This document shows positions 57,501 to 63,903 of a DNA stretch of 64,000 nt, piece after piece; the stretch's first letter is position 1; each line of letters begins with the position of its first letter. This DNA is from Ypsolopha sequella (taxonomy: Eukaryota > Arthropoda > Insecta > Lepidoptera > Ypsolophidae): positions 2,604,001-2,668,000 of the forward strand of contig OW203988.1 of NCBI GenBank assembly GCA_934047225.1, given 5' to 3'. Below the pieces are notes generated by a model. That model had not been told where the DNA came from and did no database searches. It worked only from the letters and a program-made list of their open reading frames with translations. The position numbers were made by a program, and so were the translations under genes.

Positions 57501-58169
57501 CACACTCATTTCACACACATATACACTACACACCTTCACCCACAACTTACACACTATCTCTAATACAACACAAAATGGTACATTATTAACAATAAGTATC
57601 TTTATGCCTTACTCATGTAAATAAGTAGGTTTTATATTGTTTTATTATATAAATATGATATACCTATTAAGCTTATTAGACTGTAAATTAACGTCTTAAT
57701 TTCTTTATGTTTAAATATATTTTGGGAGGAGCCTAGTTTCCACTACACAAGGAAACTTTCTGTGGGAACTAGAGTTTTAATAATTTAGGTAACTTTTTTT
57801 GAAATTTTCATTTTTTTTTTCTTTTTCTTTCTCTTAGTATTTTAACCTTGTATAGATAATATAGTATATTTACAGGGTGTAAAAAGACGGTATCTTTTAA
57901 TAAAACCAAAGACAGACGTAGAACGGGTTGCATTGTATATCCCCTTCTTAGGTAATAAATAACCTACCTACAAATTGCAGCATGTTATATTGTCTATTTC
58001 AGCCCGTACCATGACATCTCGATCGAGCGACTACTCCTCGTCTCAACTCGCAGAGTTGATGCCTAGCATGTCGATGTCACCAGCAACTTCATCCAAAGTT
58101 GACGTTGCAGTGACGTTGCCGGCCGTGCCACTTGAGTCGAGTTATAGAGACAAAATATGCTTGACTGTT
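30063..58169 (+). CDS. unc-5: UNC-5 family netrin receptor (genomic span, ten coding exons, 3' end outside)
   Basis: This is a type I membrane receptor mediating repulsive axon and cell guidance in response to netrin (family knowledge). Joined exons are 30063-30141, 30608-31090, 39626-39804, 43165-43243, 46477-46647, 50235-50378, 53036-53170, 54815-54938, 57138-57259 and 58003-58169, about 561 codons. Junction phases (1,1,0,1,1,1,1,2,1) agree everywhere and every intron is GT-AG. Domains are: signal peptide 1-26, acidic linker to about 88, Ig1 about 89-185 with the family's four cysteines (110, 122, 166, 168), Ig2 about 188-274, TSP1 repeats about 275-330 and 331-378 (each with WxxWxxW), transmembrane helix about 386-408, cytoplasmic Ser/Tyr-rich region 424-545, and a possible ZU5 beginning. 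Most of ZU5, UPA and the death domain must lie to the right if the gene is complete. Confidence 0.92.
30608..31090 (+). CDS. unc-5: unc-5 exon 2: acidic linker and Ig domain 1
   Basis: The acceptor is TTTAATTTGCAG|AA and the donor is GCAT|GTAAGT. The first 60 codons are rich in Asp/Glu (IEDEEDEDYLPLP). The Ig1 domain follows, with PASLLCRAANALQVYFKCNG and GGRYKCECFAWNSKG, the characteristic UNC5 first-Ig signature with two extra cysteines forming a second disulfide in family members. One N-glycosylation sequon, NVT, lies near residue 150. The exon runs phase 1 to phase 1. Confidence 0.95.
31921..32166. repeat. Three 82-bp tandem repeats in the TIR element
   Basis: CAAAGGCGCGTGAAAAGTGA begins at 31921 and 32003, with a one-base variant at 32085. 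Each unit continues with GATTGTAGGA, an A-rich stretch and a TAATAGAAT-type end. Subterminal direct repeats of this kind are common near transposon ends and may bind transposase (inference). Confidence 0.85.
32835..33690. repeat. Hexanucleotide microsatellite that switches strand (GATGAC then GTCATC)
   Basis: From about 32835 to 33455 the plus strand is a degenerate array of GAYGAC/GGTGAC hexamers. From about 33456 to 33683 it is the reverse complement, GTCATC/GTCAAC. The whole forms a very long imperfect inverted repeat. Open frames on both strands (for example an Asp-rich 290-codon frame) are by-products of the period being a multiple of three. Confidence 0.95.
35430..36005. mobile_element. 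GC-rich TIR (MITE-like) element
   Basis: The left arm (GGTGGAGTTCCGTGGGTCGC, then GGTC...ACGGACGCACCGCG) is mirrored by the right arm, ending GCGGCCGCGATCC-type sequence and ATGGATCTGCTCC at 35930-36000. Arms are about 65 bp with moderate divergence. The element is far richer in GC and CpG than its surroundings. The ORF at 35814-36023 belongs to the arm and is not a gene. No clear target duplication. Confidence 0.5.
36120..36700. repeat. Three-copy tandem repeat, about 173-188 bp
   Basis: GCCCCAGGTTCCAGTCCCAA occurs at 36208 and 36396, with a one-base variant at 36569. Each copy also has CATGGTCCAGTCCCAATGTA and TTTGCATCTGGGGGCAGTG. Within a copy the word CCAGTCCCA recurs at shorter spacing, so the unit itself arose from a smaller repeat. 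Small minus-strand ORFs here are artefacts. Confidence 0.85.
36955..37245 (+). pseudogene. C-terminal remnant of a second LINE ORF2
   Basis: The frame ending at TAA 37105-37107 reads VYNKLPQSFKDIPNI, then VTFKRKLQEFL, a run of short residues and YYSVAAFLND. This is the usual C-terminal pattern of jockey/CR1-type reverse transcriptases. An AT-rich 3' UTR with AATAAAAG near 37227 follows. It lies on the plus strand and is truncated at the 5' side. The sequence differs from the family at 1563-6990. Confidence 0.7.
39626..39804 (+). CDS. unc-5: unc-5 exon 3: Ig domain 2, first part
   Basis: The acceptor is TTTCTTTAAACAG|AT and the donor is ACAG|GTTTAG, weaker than the other donors. It encodes the STSVEVGRSITLRCVPPP strand with Cys about 212, then the Ig tryptophan in TLKWMRNGQPL. 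It ends KVSLQ in phase 0, before the second Ig cysteine. Confidence 0.92.
40017..40238. mobile_element. MITE-like element with long TIRs
   Basis: The left end GTGCTAAGATGGTGTTGTGG faces a right end whose reverse complement is GTGCTAAGGTGATGTTGTGG. Both continue with AAGCC and, further in, with facing GAACAA words, so arms are about 60 bp in 222 bp. No coding capacity and no clear target duplication. Confidence 0.75.
40360..41095. repeat. Tandem-related repeat blocks with a poly-G tract
   Basis: Two related blocks, at about 40395-40500 and 40690-40790, share TTTTGG-TC-ACCAGTTT-GGAGATAA followed by a G-rich run and ACATA/GCATA. The first contains an unbroken run of about 16 G at 40442-40457. 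The 3' side ends in ACGGACGGATGGACGGACG and ACAGCGGAGTCCC, shared with the dispersed repeat in intron 2. Confidence 0.6.
41150..41325 (-). mobile_element. Possible SINE
   Basis: A B-box-like GGTTCAAATTCCGCC on the minus strand (about 41278-41292) lies in a tRNA-like head, and a body runs leftward. Its sequence differs from the other SINEs in the window, so it may be another family. Identification is weak. Confidence 0.35.
41416..41732 (-). mobile_element. Retroelement 3' end with ATCC tail
   Basis: It starts with ATCCATCCATC (41417-41428), then CAGCCTAGTTCGTCCACTGC, TGCCACTCCCGGCGGTCATC and TCTCCAAGTAAGATGGTGGT. It is closely matched in opposite orientation at 56,085-56,445. Likely an RTE-type LINE end or SINE (inference). 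Confidence 0.7.
43165..43243 (+). CDS. unc-5: unc-5 exon 4: Ig domain 2, second part
   Basis: The acceptor is TTGTTCATTAG|GA and the donor is TACG|GTAATA. It encodes DMANYTCLSENIAGRRESE and AVITVY, with the second Ig cysteine (about 254) and a potential N-glycosylation site, NYT. It enters in phase 0 and leaves in phase 1. It is too short to stand out without the domain match. Confidence 0.92.
43504..43761. mobile_element. MITE-like element, about 250 bp
   Basis: The left arm GCCGGATTGTGAAAAGCCCT continues to CTTTTTCTAATTAAT. It is mirrored by the right arm ATTAATTAGGAAAAGGTGGG, then TTTTTCACAATCTGGC. Arms are about 45 bp with an AT-rich spacer. No coding capacity. Confidence 0.65.
44844..46137 (-). 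mobile_element. mariner-family DNA transposon, 1.29 kb
   Basis: The ends (44844 onward, CGAGGGAGGCTGAAAAGTAA; the right end reads CGTAGGGCGGCTGATATGTA on the minus strand) are about 30-bp inverted repeats with small differences. TA flanks both ends (44842-44843, 46138-46139). Length and content match complete mariners. It lies in unc-5 intron 4, opposite to the gene. Confidence 0.92.
44908..45978 (-). pseudogene. mariner transposase interrupted by one in-frame stop
   Basis: A transposase of about 356 codons read from ATG 45976-45978. An upstream in-frame ATG at 46086 would lie far inside the 5' UTR. The N-terminal helix-turn-helix region contains EQRAVIKFLTKEG and the SLEDDPRSGRP linker. The catalytic triad is present: CDETW (Asp about 165), HDNAP (Asp about 259), and SPDLAPCDYFLF (Asp about 294), giving the mariner D34D spacing. 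A single TAG at 45271-45273 (about residue 236) breaks the frame between the first and second Asp; the frame is unchanged on both sides. As it stands it should not make full-length transposase. Confidence 0.92.
46477..46647 (+). CDS. unc-5: unc-5 exon 5: thrombospondin type-1 repeat 1
   Basis: The acceptor is TAATTTGTGTACAG|TA and the donor is AATG|GTCAGT. It encodes NGGWSDWSPWVPCRCG, a basic KRRTRTC strand, NNPAPANGGAPCRG and DDCLQCPN. The WxxWxxW motif for C-mannosylation and six cysteines of a TSP1 module are present. Phase 1 to phase 1. Confidence 0.95.
46735..46935 (+). mobile_element. SINE copy, head degraded
   Basis: GGGGCACATTTGTGTTCGGTCTGCGTGCTTC-type sequence (near 46753) matches the SINE at 52,758-52,790. 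TAATAATCATCGGTGTCGAGA and a terminal GAACACCTCTACC-type end match the copy at 59,165-59,400. The tRNA head is not recognisable. Confidence 0.6.
49430..49575. promoter_or_regulatory. Promoter-like stretch with a CRE and CCAAT-type words
   Basis: It holds a full palindromic TGACGTCA (49472-49479), an ATTGG (inverted CCAAT) near 49497 and a locally raised CpG content. This could be an internal promoter or enhancer in unc-5 intron 5, or the end of an unrecognised repeat. The minus-strand ORF over it shows no domain. Confidence 0.2.
50235..50378 (+). CDS. unc-5: unc-5 exon 6: thrombospondin type-1 repeat 2
   Basis: The acceptor is CCCCCTCCCAG|GA and the donor is TCAC|GTAAGT. The correct frame encodes GGVWSNWAAWSSCNKDC, LRIRRRSCTG, CSGPALQHAACVDG and LCIARS: a second TSP1 module with WxxWxxW and six cysteines. 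The longer open frame here (EEYGQTGLLG) is a wrong frame. Phase 1 to phase 1. Confidence 0.92.
50983..51909 (+). pseudogene. 5'-truncated LINE copy (ORF2 C-terminus and full 3' UTR)
   Basis: It begins within ORF2 (about 50985). From 51057 it carries an open stretch ending SFVGHGIRFYNKLPKE..., YYKINEYLDDGEAWCYSD-like, then stop at 51252-51254. The complete 3' UTR follows and the tail of repeated TTTTGAA ends at about 51909. It is a dead-on-arrival insertion in unc-5 intron 6, sense to the gene. Confidence 0.92.
52700..52945 (+). mobile_element. tRNA-derived SINE copy
   Basis: The tRNA-like head has AGTCCAGTGGTGCGAAAG (A-box region) and B-box-like GATTCAAATCCCGTAGGG at about 52743-52760. The body has GTGTTCGGTCTGCGTGCTTC and GGGCTCACCACCCACCACG. 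The terminal part has TATTTCACAGTCCATATTCG. Lies in unc-5 intron 6. Confidence 0.65.
53036..53170 (+). CDS. unc-5: unc-5 exon 7: transmembrane helix
   Basis: The acceptor is TTTTTCCTGTTTAG|CA and the donor is ACCG|GTAAGT. It encodes PSNQYNT, then the hydrophobic ALLVGIGVGVAMLGAATVL followed by CVCCW (membrane span, glycine-zipper-like GxGxG pattern, and juxtamembrane cysteines that could be palmitoylated), then the basic stop-transfer YRGARRPGYTMANT. Phase 1 to phase 1. The 3' half of this exon is the source of the minisatellite that follows. Confidence 0.9.
53171..54250 (+). repeat. 99-bp minisatellite derived from unc-5 exon 7 and its splice donor
   Basis: After the real donor, units of 99 bp carry exon-7-like sequence (TGCTGTTGGTACAGGGGCGC, GAGACCAGGGTATACCATGG, CTAAACTG). 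Each then has GTAAGT and about 40 bp of intron-like sequence ending CAACACATGAGAGTGGGTG. GTAAGT donors sit at 53371, 53470, 53569, 53668, 53767, 53866, 53965 and 54063. The first unit after the exon lacks the donor and the last is partial. Because 99 is a multiple of three, a 171-codon frame (53311-53826) stays open in the exon's own frame; it is not a separate gene. Confidence 0.95.
54251..54814 (+). other. Remainder of unc-5 intron 7
   Basis: Has a T-rich run at about 54376-54400 and AT-rich DNA up to a normal acceptor, TTTTCATGTCCAG. No exon seen. Confidence 0.6.
54815..54938 (+). CDS. unc-5: unc-5 exon 8: cytoplasmic juxtamembrane region
   Basis: The acceptor is TTCATGTCCAG|GT and the donor is ACAG|GTAAGA. 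In frame it encodes GIPKTYNSSGRDKPAPDL, TRSCNEYW and GSDNHYDMPHVRD. Phase 1 to phase 2. No fold; NHYDMP has the look of a phosphotyrosine site. The upstream and downstream phases fit only this frame. Confidence 0.85.
55065..55345 (+). mobile_element. tRNA-headed SINE copy
   Basis: Starts with an A-box-like GGTAGCTCAGTAGGTAGGA (55070-55088) and a degenerate B box GGCTTTAAATCCTGCCC (about 55113). A body with AAGATAAGGCTCACTCC and a terminal TTGACAGTCCAGACTCGG follow, matching the SINE ends elsewhere. Confidence 0.6.
56085..56445 (+). mobile_element. Retroelement 3' end with GGAT tail
   Basis: Contains GGAGGTACCACCATCTTACT, AATCCCTAATAGCCGGGCC, CTTCCAGGATGACCGCTGGG and CCAGCAGTGGACAAACTAGG, then repeats of GGAT (56421-56437). 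Reverse-complement relative of 41,416-41,732. The last frame ends QQWTN-stop, as RTE-type ORF ends often do (inference). Confidence 0.7.
57138..57259 (+). CDS. unc-5: unc-5 exon 9: cytoplasmic Ser-rich region
   Basis: The acceptor is TTGTGCTCCTTAG|TT and the donor is TATA|GTAAGT. It encodes YSSPFGNKSNSRQPSCGG, SNHYEMKPYSPSGD and SASSCCTY. The NHYEM motif echoes NHYDM of the previous exon. Phase 2 to phase 1. The phase match at both sides supports this acceptor over the AAAAG about 27 bases downstream. Confidence 0.85.
57260..58002 (+). other. unc-5 intron 9
   Basis: AT-rich, no element or exon recognised. Near 57495-57560 there is an AC-rich stretch with many CACAC words. A T-rich stretch near 57810-57835 and the tract TTGTCTATTTCAG mark the acceptor side. 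Confidence 0.55.
58003..58169 (+). CDS. unc-5: unc-5 exon 10: Ser-rich region leading into possible ZU5 start
   Basis: The acceptor is TTGTCTATTTCAG|CC. In frame it encodes TRTMTSRSSDYSSSQLAE, LMPSMSMSPATSSKVD, then VAVTLPAVPLESSYRDK and ICLTV. The 'LPA-PL...RDKICLTV' pattern resembles the early strands of ZU5 in UNC5 proteins. A donor-like GTAAAA at 58170 would leave the frame in phase 0. If it is not used, translation stops at TAG 58176-58178, giving a short cytoplasmic tail. The end coordinate is therefore provisional. Confidence 0.7.
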
Positions 58170-58178
58170 GTAAAATAG

Positions 58179-59164
58179 TAGGCTATGATGTTTTGGTGAA
58201 ATGTAGCACTGCCAATTTAGCTTTAAGTCGACGACTTCTGCTGGTGACCTTCGGTTCGTTCGTCTCACTCTCTCACACGACTCGTCCCGTATTGATCTTT
58301 CCGCCGTTGGAGGGCGAATCAAGCTGTGAACGCGCACAAATATACCTAAACAATATTTCTAATTATTCTAACTAAAATGTTTTAAAAATAATCAAATGAA
58401 CTTATTTGTTGAAAATCTATCTTCAATTTCACAGAGTTTCGATTTGTTTATTTGCATACTTAATTAATTAAATTGGATCTTGGTCTTTATGTGGACCTAG
58501 TTTTGATGTTTATTTAGTTAAAGTTCTTGATAAAAATTTAAAATCAGTCCAGATATTCTGTAGTTTACCAATTATATTTCAATTATTTTATGAACCTATC
58601 ATCTGAACGAAACTGGACCTCATCGCGACTTTTTAATGTCACCAGCAGTAGAATATTTATCGCGTTCAATGCACATTCTACTCGTTGAACGGTGACTGGC
58701 CAATGAGCTATCAAACCATGCAGCGCTTGATGTCCTGCATTTGCGTTGAACGCGATAATAATTATTATGAACGCCACGTCACACTAAGCCATGGCAATTC
58801 TTATTGATGAAATGGTTTAATTTTTTAAAGTTGCTGATTGTACAAATAAGAACAAATTTATTTAACTTAGTTTTAATAACTTAATGTTCATCTTTTATTT
58901 ACTTAAAATGTATTTTAATTTTAATGCGCCTATAAAGCTTACTTACTTGGAGTTTAAATAAGCCCTAAAATAGCAGCTATGATAAACTGTGATATTTTTT
59001 ATTTATGTAAATAATAAAATAAAATAATTAAAATAATCAGGGAATTTTACTAACCAACCATTTTGTCACAAATTAAAATGCCTATATAGTATAGACACAC
59101 CAATGTTCCTAATATTGTAATCGGCGCGGCGGCGGTAGCTACGACAGTAGAACGTTGTCGTTGT
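58179..59164. other. No gene seen; probable unc-5 intron 10
   Basis: AT-rich. I searched by eye for ZU5 continuation (GGRL/VP.GAI-type motifs) in all frames and saw none. ORFs at 58157-58375, 58089-58337 and 58583-58777 lack domains. Confidence 0.5.
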
Positions 59165-59400
59165 CTGAACTTACTGAACGGTGAAGGAAAACATCGTGAG
59201 GAAACCTGCATGCTCTAAAAAGTGTATATTTGTGCCCGAAATACGCTGATACGGCTCACCACTCATCACGTTGGGACGTAATAATCATCGGTGAAACGCA
59301 GGTGTACCGAGTGTGGACTGTGACTTTCATTTCACACTCGGAACAGCTCTGACACGCCCTCGGGGATTCATGTCGTTACGATATATACATTATACTAACA
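59165..59400 (+). mobile_element. SINE copy
   Basis: Has GAAGGAAAACATCGTGAGGA and AACCTGCATGCTCTAAAAA, then ATACGGCTCACCACTCATCA, TAATAATCATCGGTGAAACG and a terminal GTGTGGACTGTGACTTTCA. Body and end match the copies at 46,735 and 52,700. Confidence 0.65.
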
Positions 59401-61706
59401 GTAAGTATCACTAGCTATATATTTATATTACTTATATATTATTATATAGAGACGTGCATAACTGATTCTTCTTAACTTGTATTGCTGACAGACAGACACC
59501 GAAACTTTACTATAGTAAGGATTTCAGTTAATTCATGAGACTCTAAAAATATATTGAATAATTCGAAAACGTGGATACTATAATTTATTGGAAACACCCA
59601 ACATTGATCAAAATAAAAAACAATCATTACGCCCAATCTTTAAGTAACCAATTTTCCATATCTCCACTAAAAGGGATCCCTCAAATTGAAACCCCATCTC
59701 CTTTGAGTATCGACCACCCAATGTCCATAAATTCCCTAACCCTTTTAACATCAAATAGCAGCATCCTCGTATCTCATTACAAGGCGAGTAACAAATCAAA
59801 GACGATGTTATTTCGGTACCTACTCATTAGTCGAGACGAACGATTTTGTGTATAGTACGAGCTAGAAGCGCGAGCGACTTTACATAGTACTGATGCGAAC
59901 TTCAAAATGAGCTGTCACTTTGAGGATGTCACAAATCTTCAACTACCTCATTACTATTTAAAGGAATTAGTTTTCTTTGTATACCTTACAATCACAAATC
60001 TGTACACAAATTTAAGTTGGATAAAATATTAGAAAAATAAGATCCAAAAGAAAAAAAATGTCATTGAGAAAAGCAATAACTAGAAACTTTTACAGTTTGT
60101 GTGTTTATCTATAAGTAGCTCGCTCATCCTTTAAAATTCCGGGTTAATATAATTTTAACACAATTTGGTAGGGTTTACGTGTCTCAGCTGGGCGATATTT
60201 GAGAATTGAGTAATCTGAAAAATTTGTAAGCTTAGAAATTTCTGATTTGAGAAAGTGTTGCTAAGCCATTAGCTAAGCACAGCGCTTTCAGCATTTAATA
60301 TTCACGGACAATCGAGCGTTGGAAATGGACAATGAAAAATCAGGGGTTAATTGTTTTAAGGTTGGTAATAGTCGTTTGATAAGTTATATAGTTCAAAAGT
60401 GGATACAATTTTATCATTTTATTTAATTTAATATTTTTTATTAATCACGTTTCAATAGCACATATTGGAATTCTAAAATATTCATTTACCGAGCTTAACA
60501 GTGTCATACCGTATCCTATGTTATGATTATTTTATATCTTAAAATAGCTTGTGACAATGCCTTATATGTGAAACCATGATAAAGTGATACATTTCTGGGT
60601 CTGTTTATGTGATATTCTATTTATTTTATCCAGCAATAGCCAACAATTAACTGTATTCAAATTCACAATAATATATATTTTTTTACATTTCTAATTACGA
60701 TTAAATTATTGACAAACTTTGGGTTCCCGAATTGACAGAGATAGTACAAGTGACAGAGATAGTTCTTGTACCACACAACTTGAACGCACGCTTCAAAGTT
60801 TTCTTCGATTTGAGCGCATTTGTCACTCTACTCTTCTAATTGGAGTCGTTTACGAGTGCCGCCGTATATCATGTTGCAGGAATGTAAATATATACTTGGA
60901 ATCATTGCTTATTCTTTGTTTTATGTAGACCGTTTTAACGTTTGACAGTTATTTATTAGAAAACATACAAAAACTCACGCCTGTCTCCCAAAGTCTCTTT
61001 AGCCATATTCATCAATCTAGTCATACAAGATCTTCCTTTTCGGATGCTTTTGACTTTTCCCTTCTTCAGTATGTTACTAATTTGTTCGTCAAAACAACAA
61101 CTGCTTTTTAGATAAAGGTACAATGAGTGATTCATTTGATATAAGGAACTGTTGGTATGGAATGAAAGATTTTTAAAATTGGATTCGTGATTTGTAAGGG
61201 ACCAACTACAGATAAGCGCTTAAGAGGTTTATAAATAGATAATAAAAGTATTTGATAAACTCAAAACACTCAAACTCAACTCTATCCAGTTAAGATCTTT
61301 ATTAAATTCCAAAAGACTACGTGATTACGAATACAAGTTAAGATGACTCGTCTTTTTTCAAGCTTTTATAGGTATTTTATCTTCCTAGTTATTCCTTTGG
61401 CTAGTATTAGTCACATTTCCAGGAATATTCGTAGTAATAAGAAGTAAATGAGATCAGTTCCATTCCAAATTCATAGAAACGAAGCAATCTGCATAGTATA
61501 TTGTGAGTGTATGAAATGAGCATCTTGGTTCTAATACCACTACATCTGGAGAAATTTTATCGCATAAGTAACTTCAGTTTATGTTTTCAACATTTTCTAT
61601 TTTGTTCCGTTCGGGTACAGCGCCAACATGGATCGACGCTTATTTTCAAAACGGGTTAATTAGTAGCGATTGACAAAGGAAATAAATAATGTTCTACATA
61701 AAAAAT
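59401..61706. other. No gene seen
   Basis: AT-rich DNA. ORFs at 59571-59855 and 60719-60928 show no domain and no convincing unc-5 continuation. A direct GACAGAGATAGT repeat lies at about 60735 and 60753. Confidence 0.5.
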
Positions 61707-62236
61707 TCAAATACAAATTCAAATAGTTTATTTTGTAAAGTAGGTATAAATTTATACACTTTTTACGAGTCAAATTTAATCTTATAAAAATTTATGTAAT
61801 AAAATAATAAATGTACATGAACTAAATTAACCGTTTATTTACTTTATATACCAATATATATATACGATTAAAATGATAGGTAAAATATATAACTCATATA
61901 CAAGTTGAAATCTAATCAACCGCCCGAACCCATACCGGAGAATCGCCCAGTGATCAGGAACAAGGTTCACTAATCACCAACCGAGCCCCCAGCACAAATC
62001 TAGGCGGCCGACCAAATCCCACCCTATAGGTATACTCCCTACAAATAGGTCATGTCTTTATTTTAGCATATTTATATATCTTTGTCTACCTGTCTCAAAT
62101 AGTCTATTTTCTTTTACAGTCTGTATTATTGAATGTTAACTCCTTAGAGGAGTCATAAGTAAGGAAATTATACTACTTACTTAAATTATAAACTTTTGTC
62201 ATGACAAATATCACTATCACTGTAACACCATGCTTA
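61707..62236 (-). mobile_element. 5'-truncated LINE copy (3' UTR and last ORF2 codons)
   Basis: The tail AATTCAAATACAAATTCAAA at 61707 is followed by the family 3' UTR (TAGTTTATTTTGTAAAGTAG, CGGCCGACCAAATCCCACCC). On the right it reaches the final ORF2 codons (ACTATCACTGTAACACCATG at about 62213). Minus strand, non-coding. Confidence 0.88.
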
Positions 62237-62330
62237 TAAATAGGAAGTATATTAGTACAATACGTATATGCAAGTATATAGTAAGATAGTTTGTTATGTA
62301 TATCTATTTTATCTTTTCAAATATTTATAA

Positions 62331-62656
62331 CTAGCTTCTGCCCGCGGCTTCGCCCGCGTTGATTTAGTTTTTGTGTAGTACTTTTTATAGAACGTATTTA
62401 AATCTGGTTTGGAGTGTTTTTGGTGCAATTATTTAATCTCTAGGTAAAGTCTCTTTGGCGGGGCCTATTACCTATTAGTTTTTTTTATTCATACTTTAAG
62501 TACCTCTTTATATATTACATTAGAAGTTCTGCCTTCAGCTGTTAACACGACCAGGCTCCTAGGTGAGCTCACTCTCGAGCAGGCTACGTAAAACTGGCCG
62601 TGCGAAAAGCAGTCCCCCCTAAGATCAATTCCTGCTGTTTTCAGTGACTGACCCTG
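62331..62656 (-). mobile_element. Helitron 3' end
   Basis: On the minus strand the helicase C-terminus (62489-62656) is followed by about 130 bp of 3' UTR. The hairpin CGCGGGCGAAGCCGCGGGC comes next, and the terminal CTAG lies at 62331-62334. The flanking base after CTAG on that strand is T, as in Helitron insertions. The element is cut on its 5' side by another retroelement tail starting at 62657. Confidence 0.8.
62489..62656 (-). pseudogene. Helitron RepHel helicase C-terminal fragment
   Basis: 55 codons plus stop on the minus strand: QGQSLKTAGIDLRGDCFS, HGQFYVACSRVSSPR, SLVVLT, and NVIYKEVLKV before TGA. This is the last helicase motif (the YVA-SRV block) and the C-terminal tail typical of Helitron replicase-helicase. 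The frame is intact over this short stretch but the rest of the protein is absent, so it is a remnant. Confidence 0.85.
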
Positions 62657-62880
62657 AATAGAATAGAATAGAATAAGTCTTTATTTGCATTGATCAGGGT
62701 ACAAAATAGTGGTGTTATAAATTATACAGAAAAATGAGCGCCTTAATCAGCTAATATTAATTTAGCATACAAATGTTGGTTAATAAATTAAAACCTTAAT
62801 AAATTTAATTAATTAAGCATGCAGAGAGCATTAGCATTAGAGCCTGAGACTTATTAATCGTAAATGGTAAAAAGAAAAAA
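62657..62880 (-). mobile_element. Retroelement 3' end with TTCTA-type tail, inserted into the Helitron
   Basis: Tail repeats AATAG at 62657-62680, then AAGTCTTTATTTGCATTGAT (polyadenylation-type signal on the minus strand) and AT-rich sequence. It shares its tail with the element end at 20,640-20,862. The right limit is approximate. Confidence 0.5.
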
Positions 62881-63572
62881 TGGAACCCTAATAGGATCAC
62901 TTGTGTGGCTGTCTATCTATCCGTCTGTTACAGCCGATTTGCTGTGGCACACATACTTTCAAGAATTTTCATGTCACTATATTAAATGTCAAAATTGATG
63001 CCATTTTCGTAATTAACGTCCAAAAAAACTATAAAAACGACACCGATATTGATATTTACCATTTCAACATTTCAACCCCATCGCACCCCAACAGGGGATG
63101 ATGGTATTTCACGTCCACTAGGTACATTGGATTTAGAAATCGTTGTTGTTTTCGTAATCAGCGACATGATAAACCATACAAACGATACCCATGTTGGTTT
63201 TCAGACTTGGTCACCCCATTTCCCCTTTTTAGGGATTGAACTCTGAAAAAACCTGAAACACATGTTTACTCATTTATGGATAGGAGTACTCCTGTGAAGT
63301 TTCGAATAAAATAGTCTAACTAATCTTGTACAAACTCTAGACCCCCGTTTCAACCCTTTAGAGGTAGAATTTCGAAACTCCTTTCTTATTCCTTGTCTAC
63401 ATTACAAAGGGAAGCTCTATGCAAAATTTCAGCTTTTTAGGTCCAAGGGTTTGGGCTGTGCGTTGATGAGTCAGTGAATGAGTGAGTCAGTCAGGACTTC
63501 TCTTTTTATATATATGATTTGTTTATCTCGAATGTGCATTTCATGAATAATTGCCCTTTGCAGGCTGATTAC
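62881..63572. other. No gene seen; decayed repeat
   Basis: AT-rich DNA with words such as TTTTTAGGTCCAAGGGTTTGG and GATGAGTCAGTGAATGAGTG (63435-63490) that suggest a dispersed repeat end. Small overlapping ORFs (62901-63101, 63049-63246) have no domain. Confidence 0.4.
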
Positions 63573-63903
63573 AACTCACAAAGTAGATCTTTTTAAAGCA
63601 AACTTAAGAATTATATTACCAATTTTAATCTTCTCCAAGTTAAATCAAACGCTCTCTTTACAGACATGTTTAAAATAGTCTCCAAAGAGTTTAAAAATAC
63701 GTTGAAGATGCAAAAAGTTTCTAACAAAAGTAAAATTACTTTCAGGGACTGGGCGATATCAGGTATTAACAAAAGAAGAAATCATTTATACGAATAATAG
63801 GACATAAAATCCTACAATAATAATGTTTAATTTACAGAATTATTGAAAAATTACGTACGTCTTTTCATATTAGTGTGTTTAAAAGCAAAATGTGTTTGCT
63901 TGA
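63573..63903 (+). pseudogene. Internal fragment of LINE ORF2
   Basis: Corresponds to the ORF2 segment between the endonuclease and RT: KVDLFKANL near the start, then MFKIVSKEFKNTLKMQK-like (63665-63720), NKSKITF, and ending in KAKCVCLNK. Frameshifts are present. It is cut at 63903 by the tail of another copy in opposite orientation. Confidence 0.8.

Noticed and set aside
59571..60928. unc-5 ZU5 or death-domain exons among the small ORFs here
   Set aside because: No ZU5, UPA or death-domain motifs and no phase-compatible splice sites were seen.
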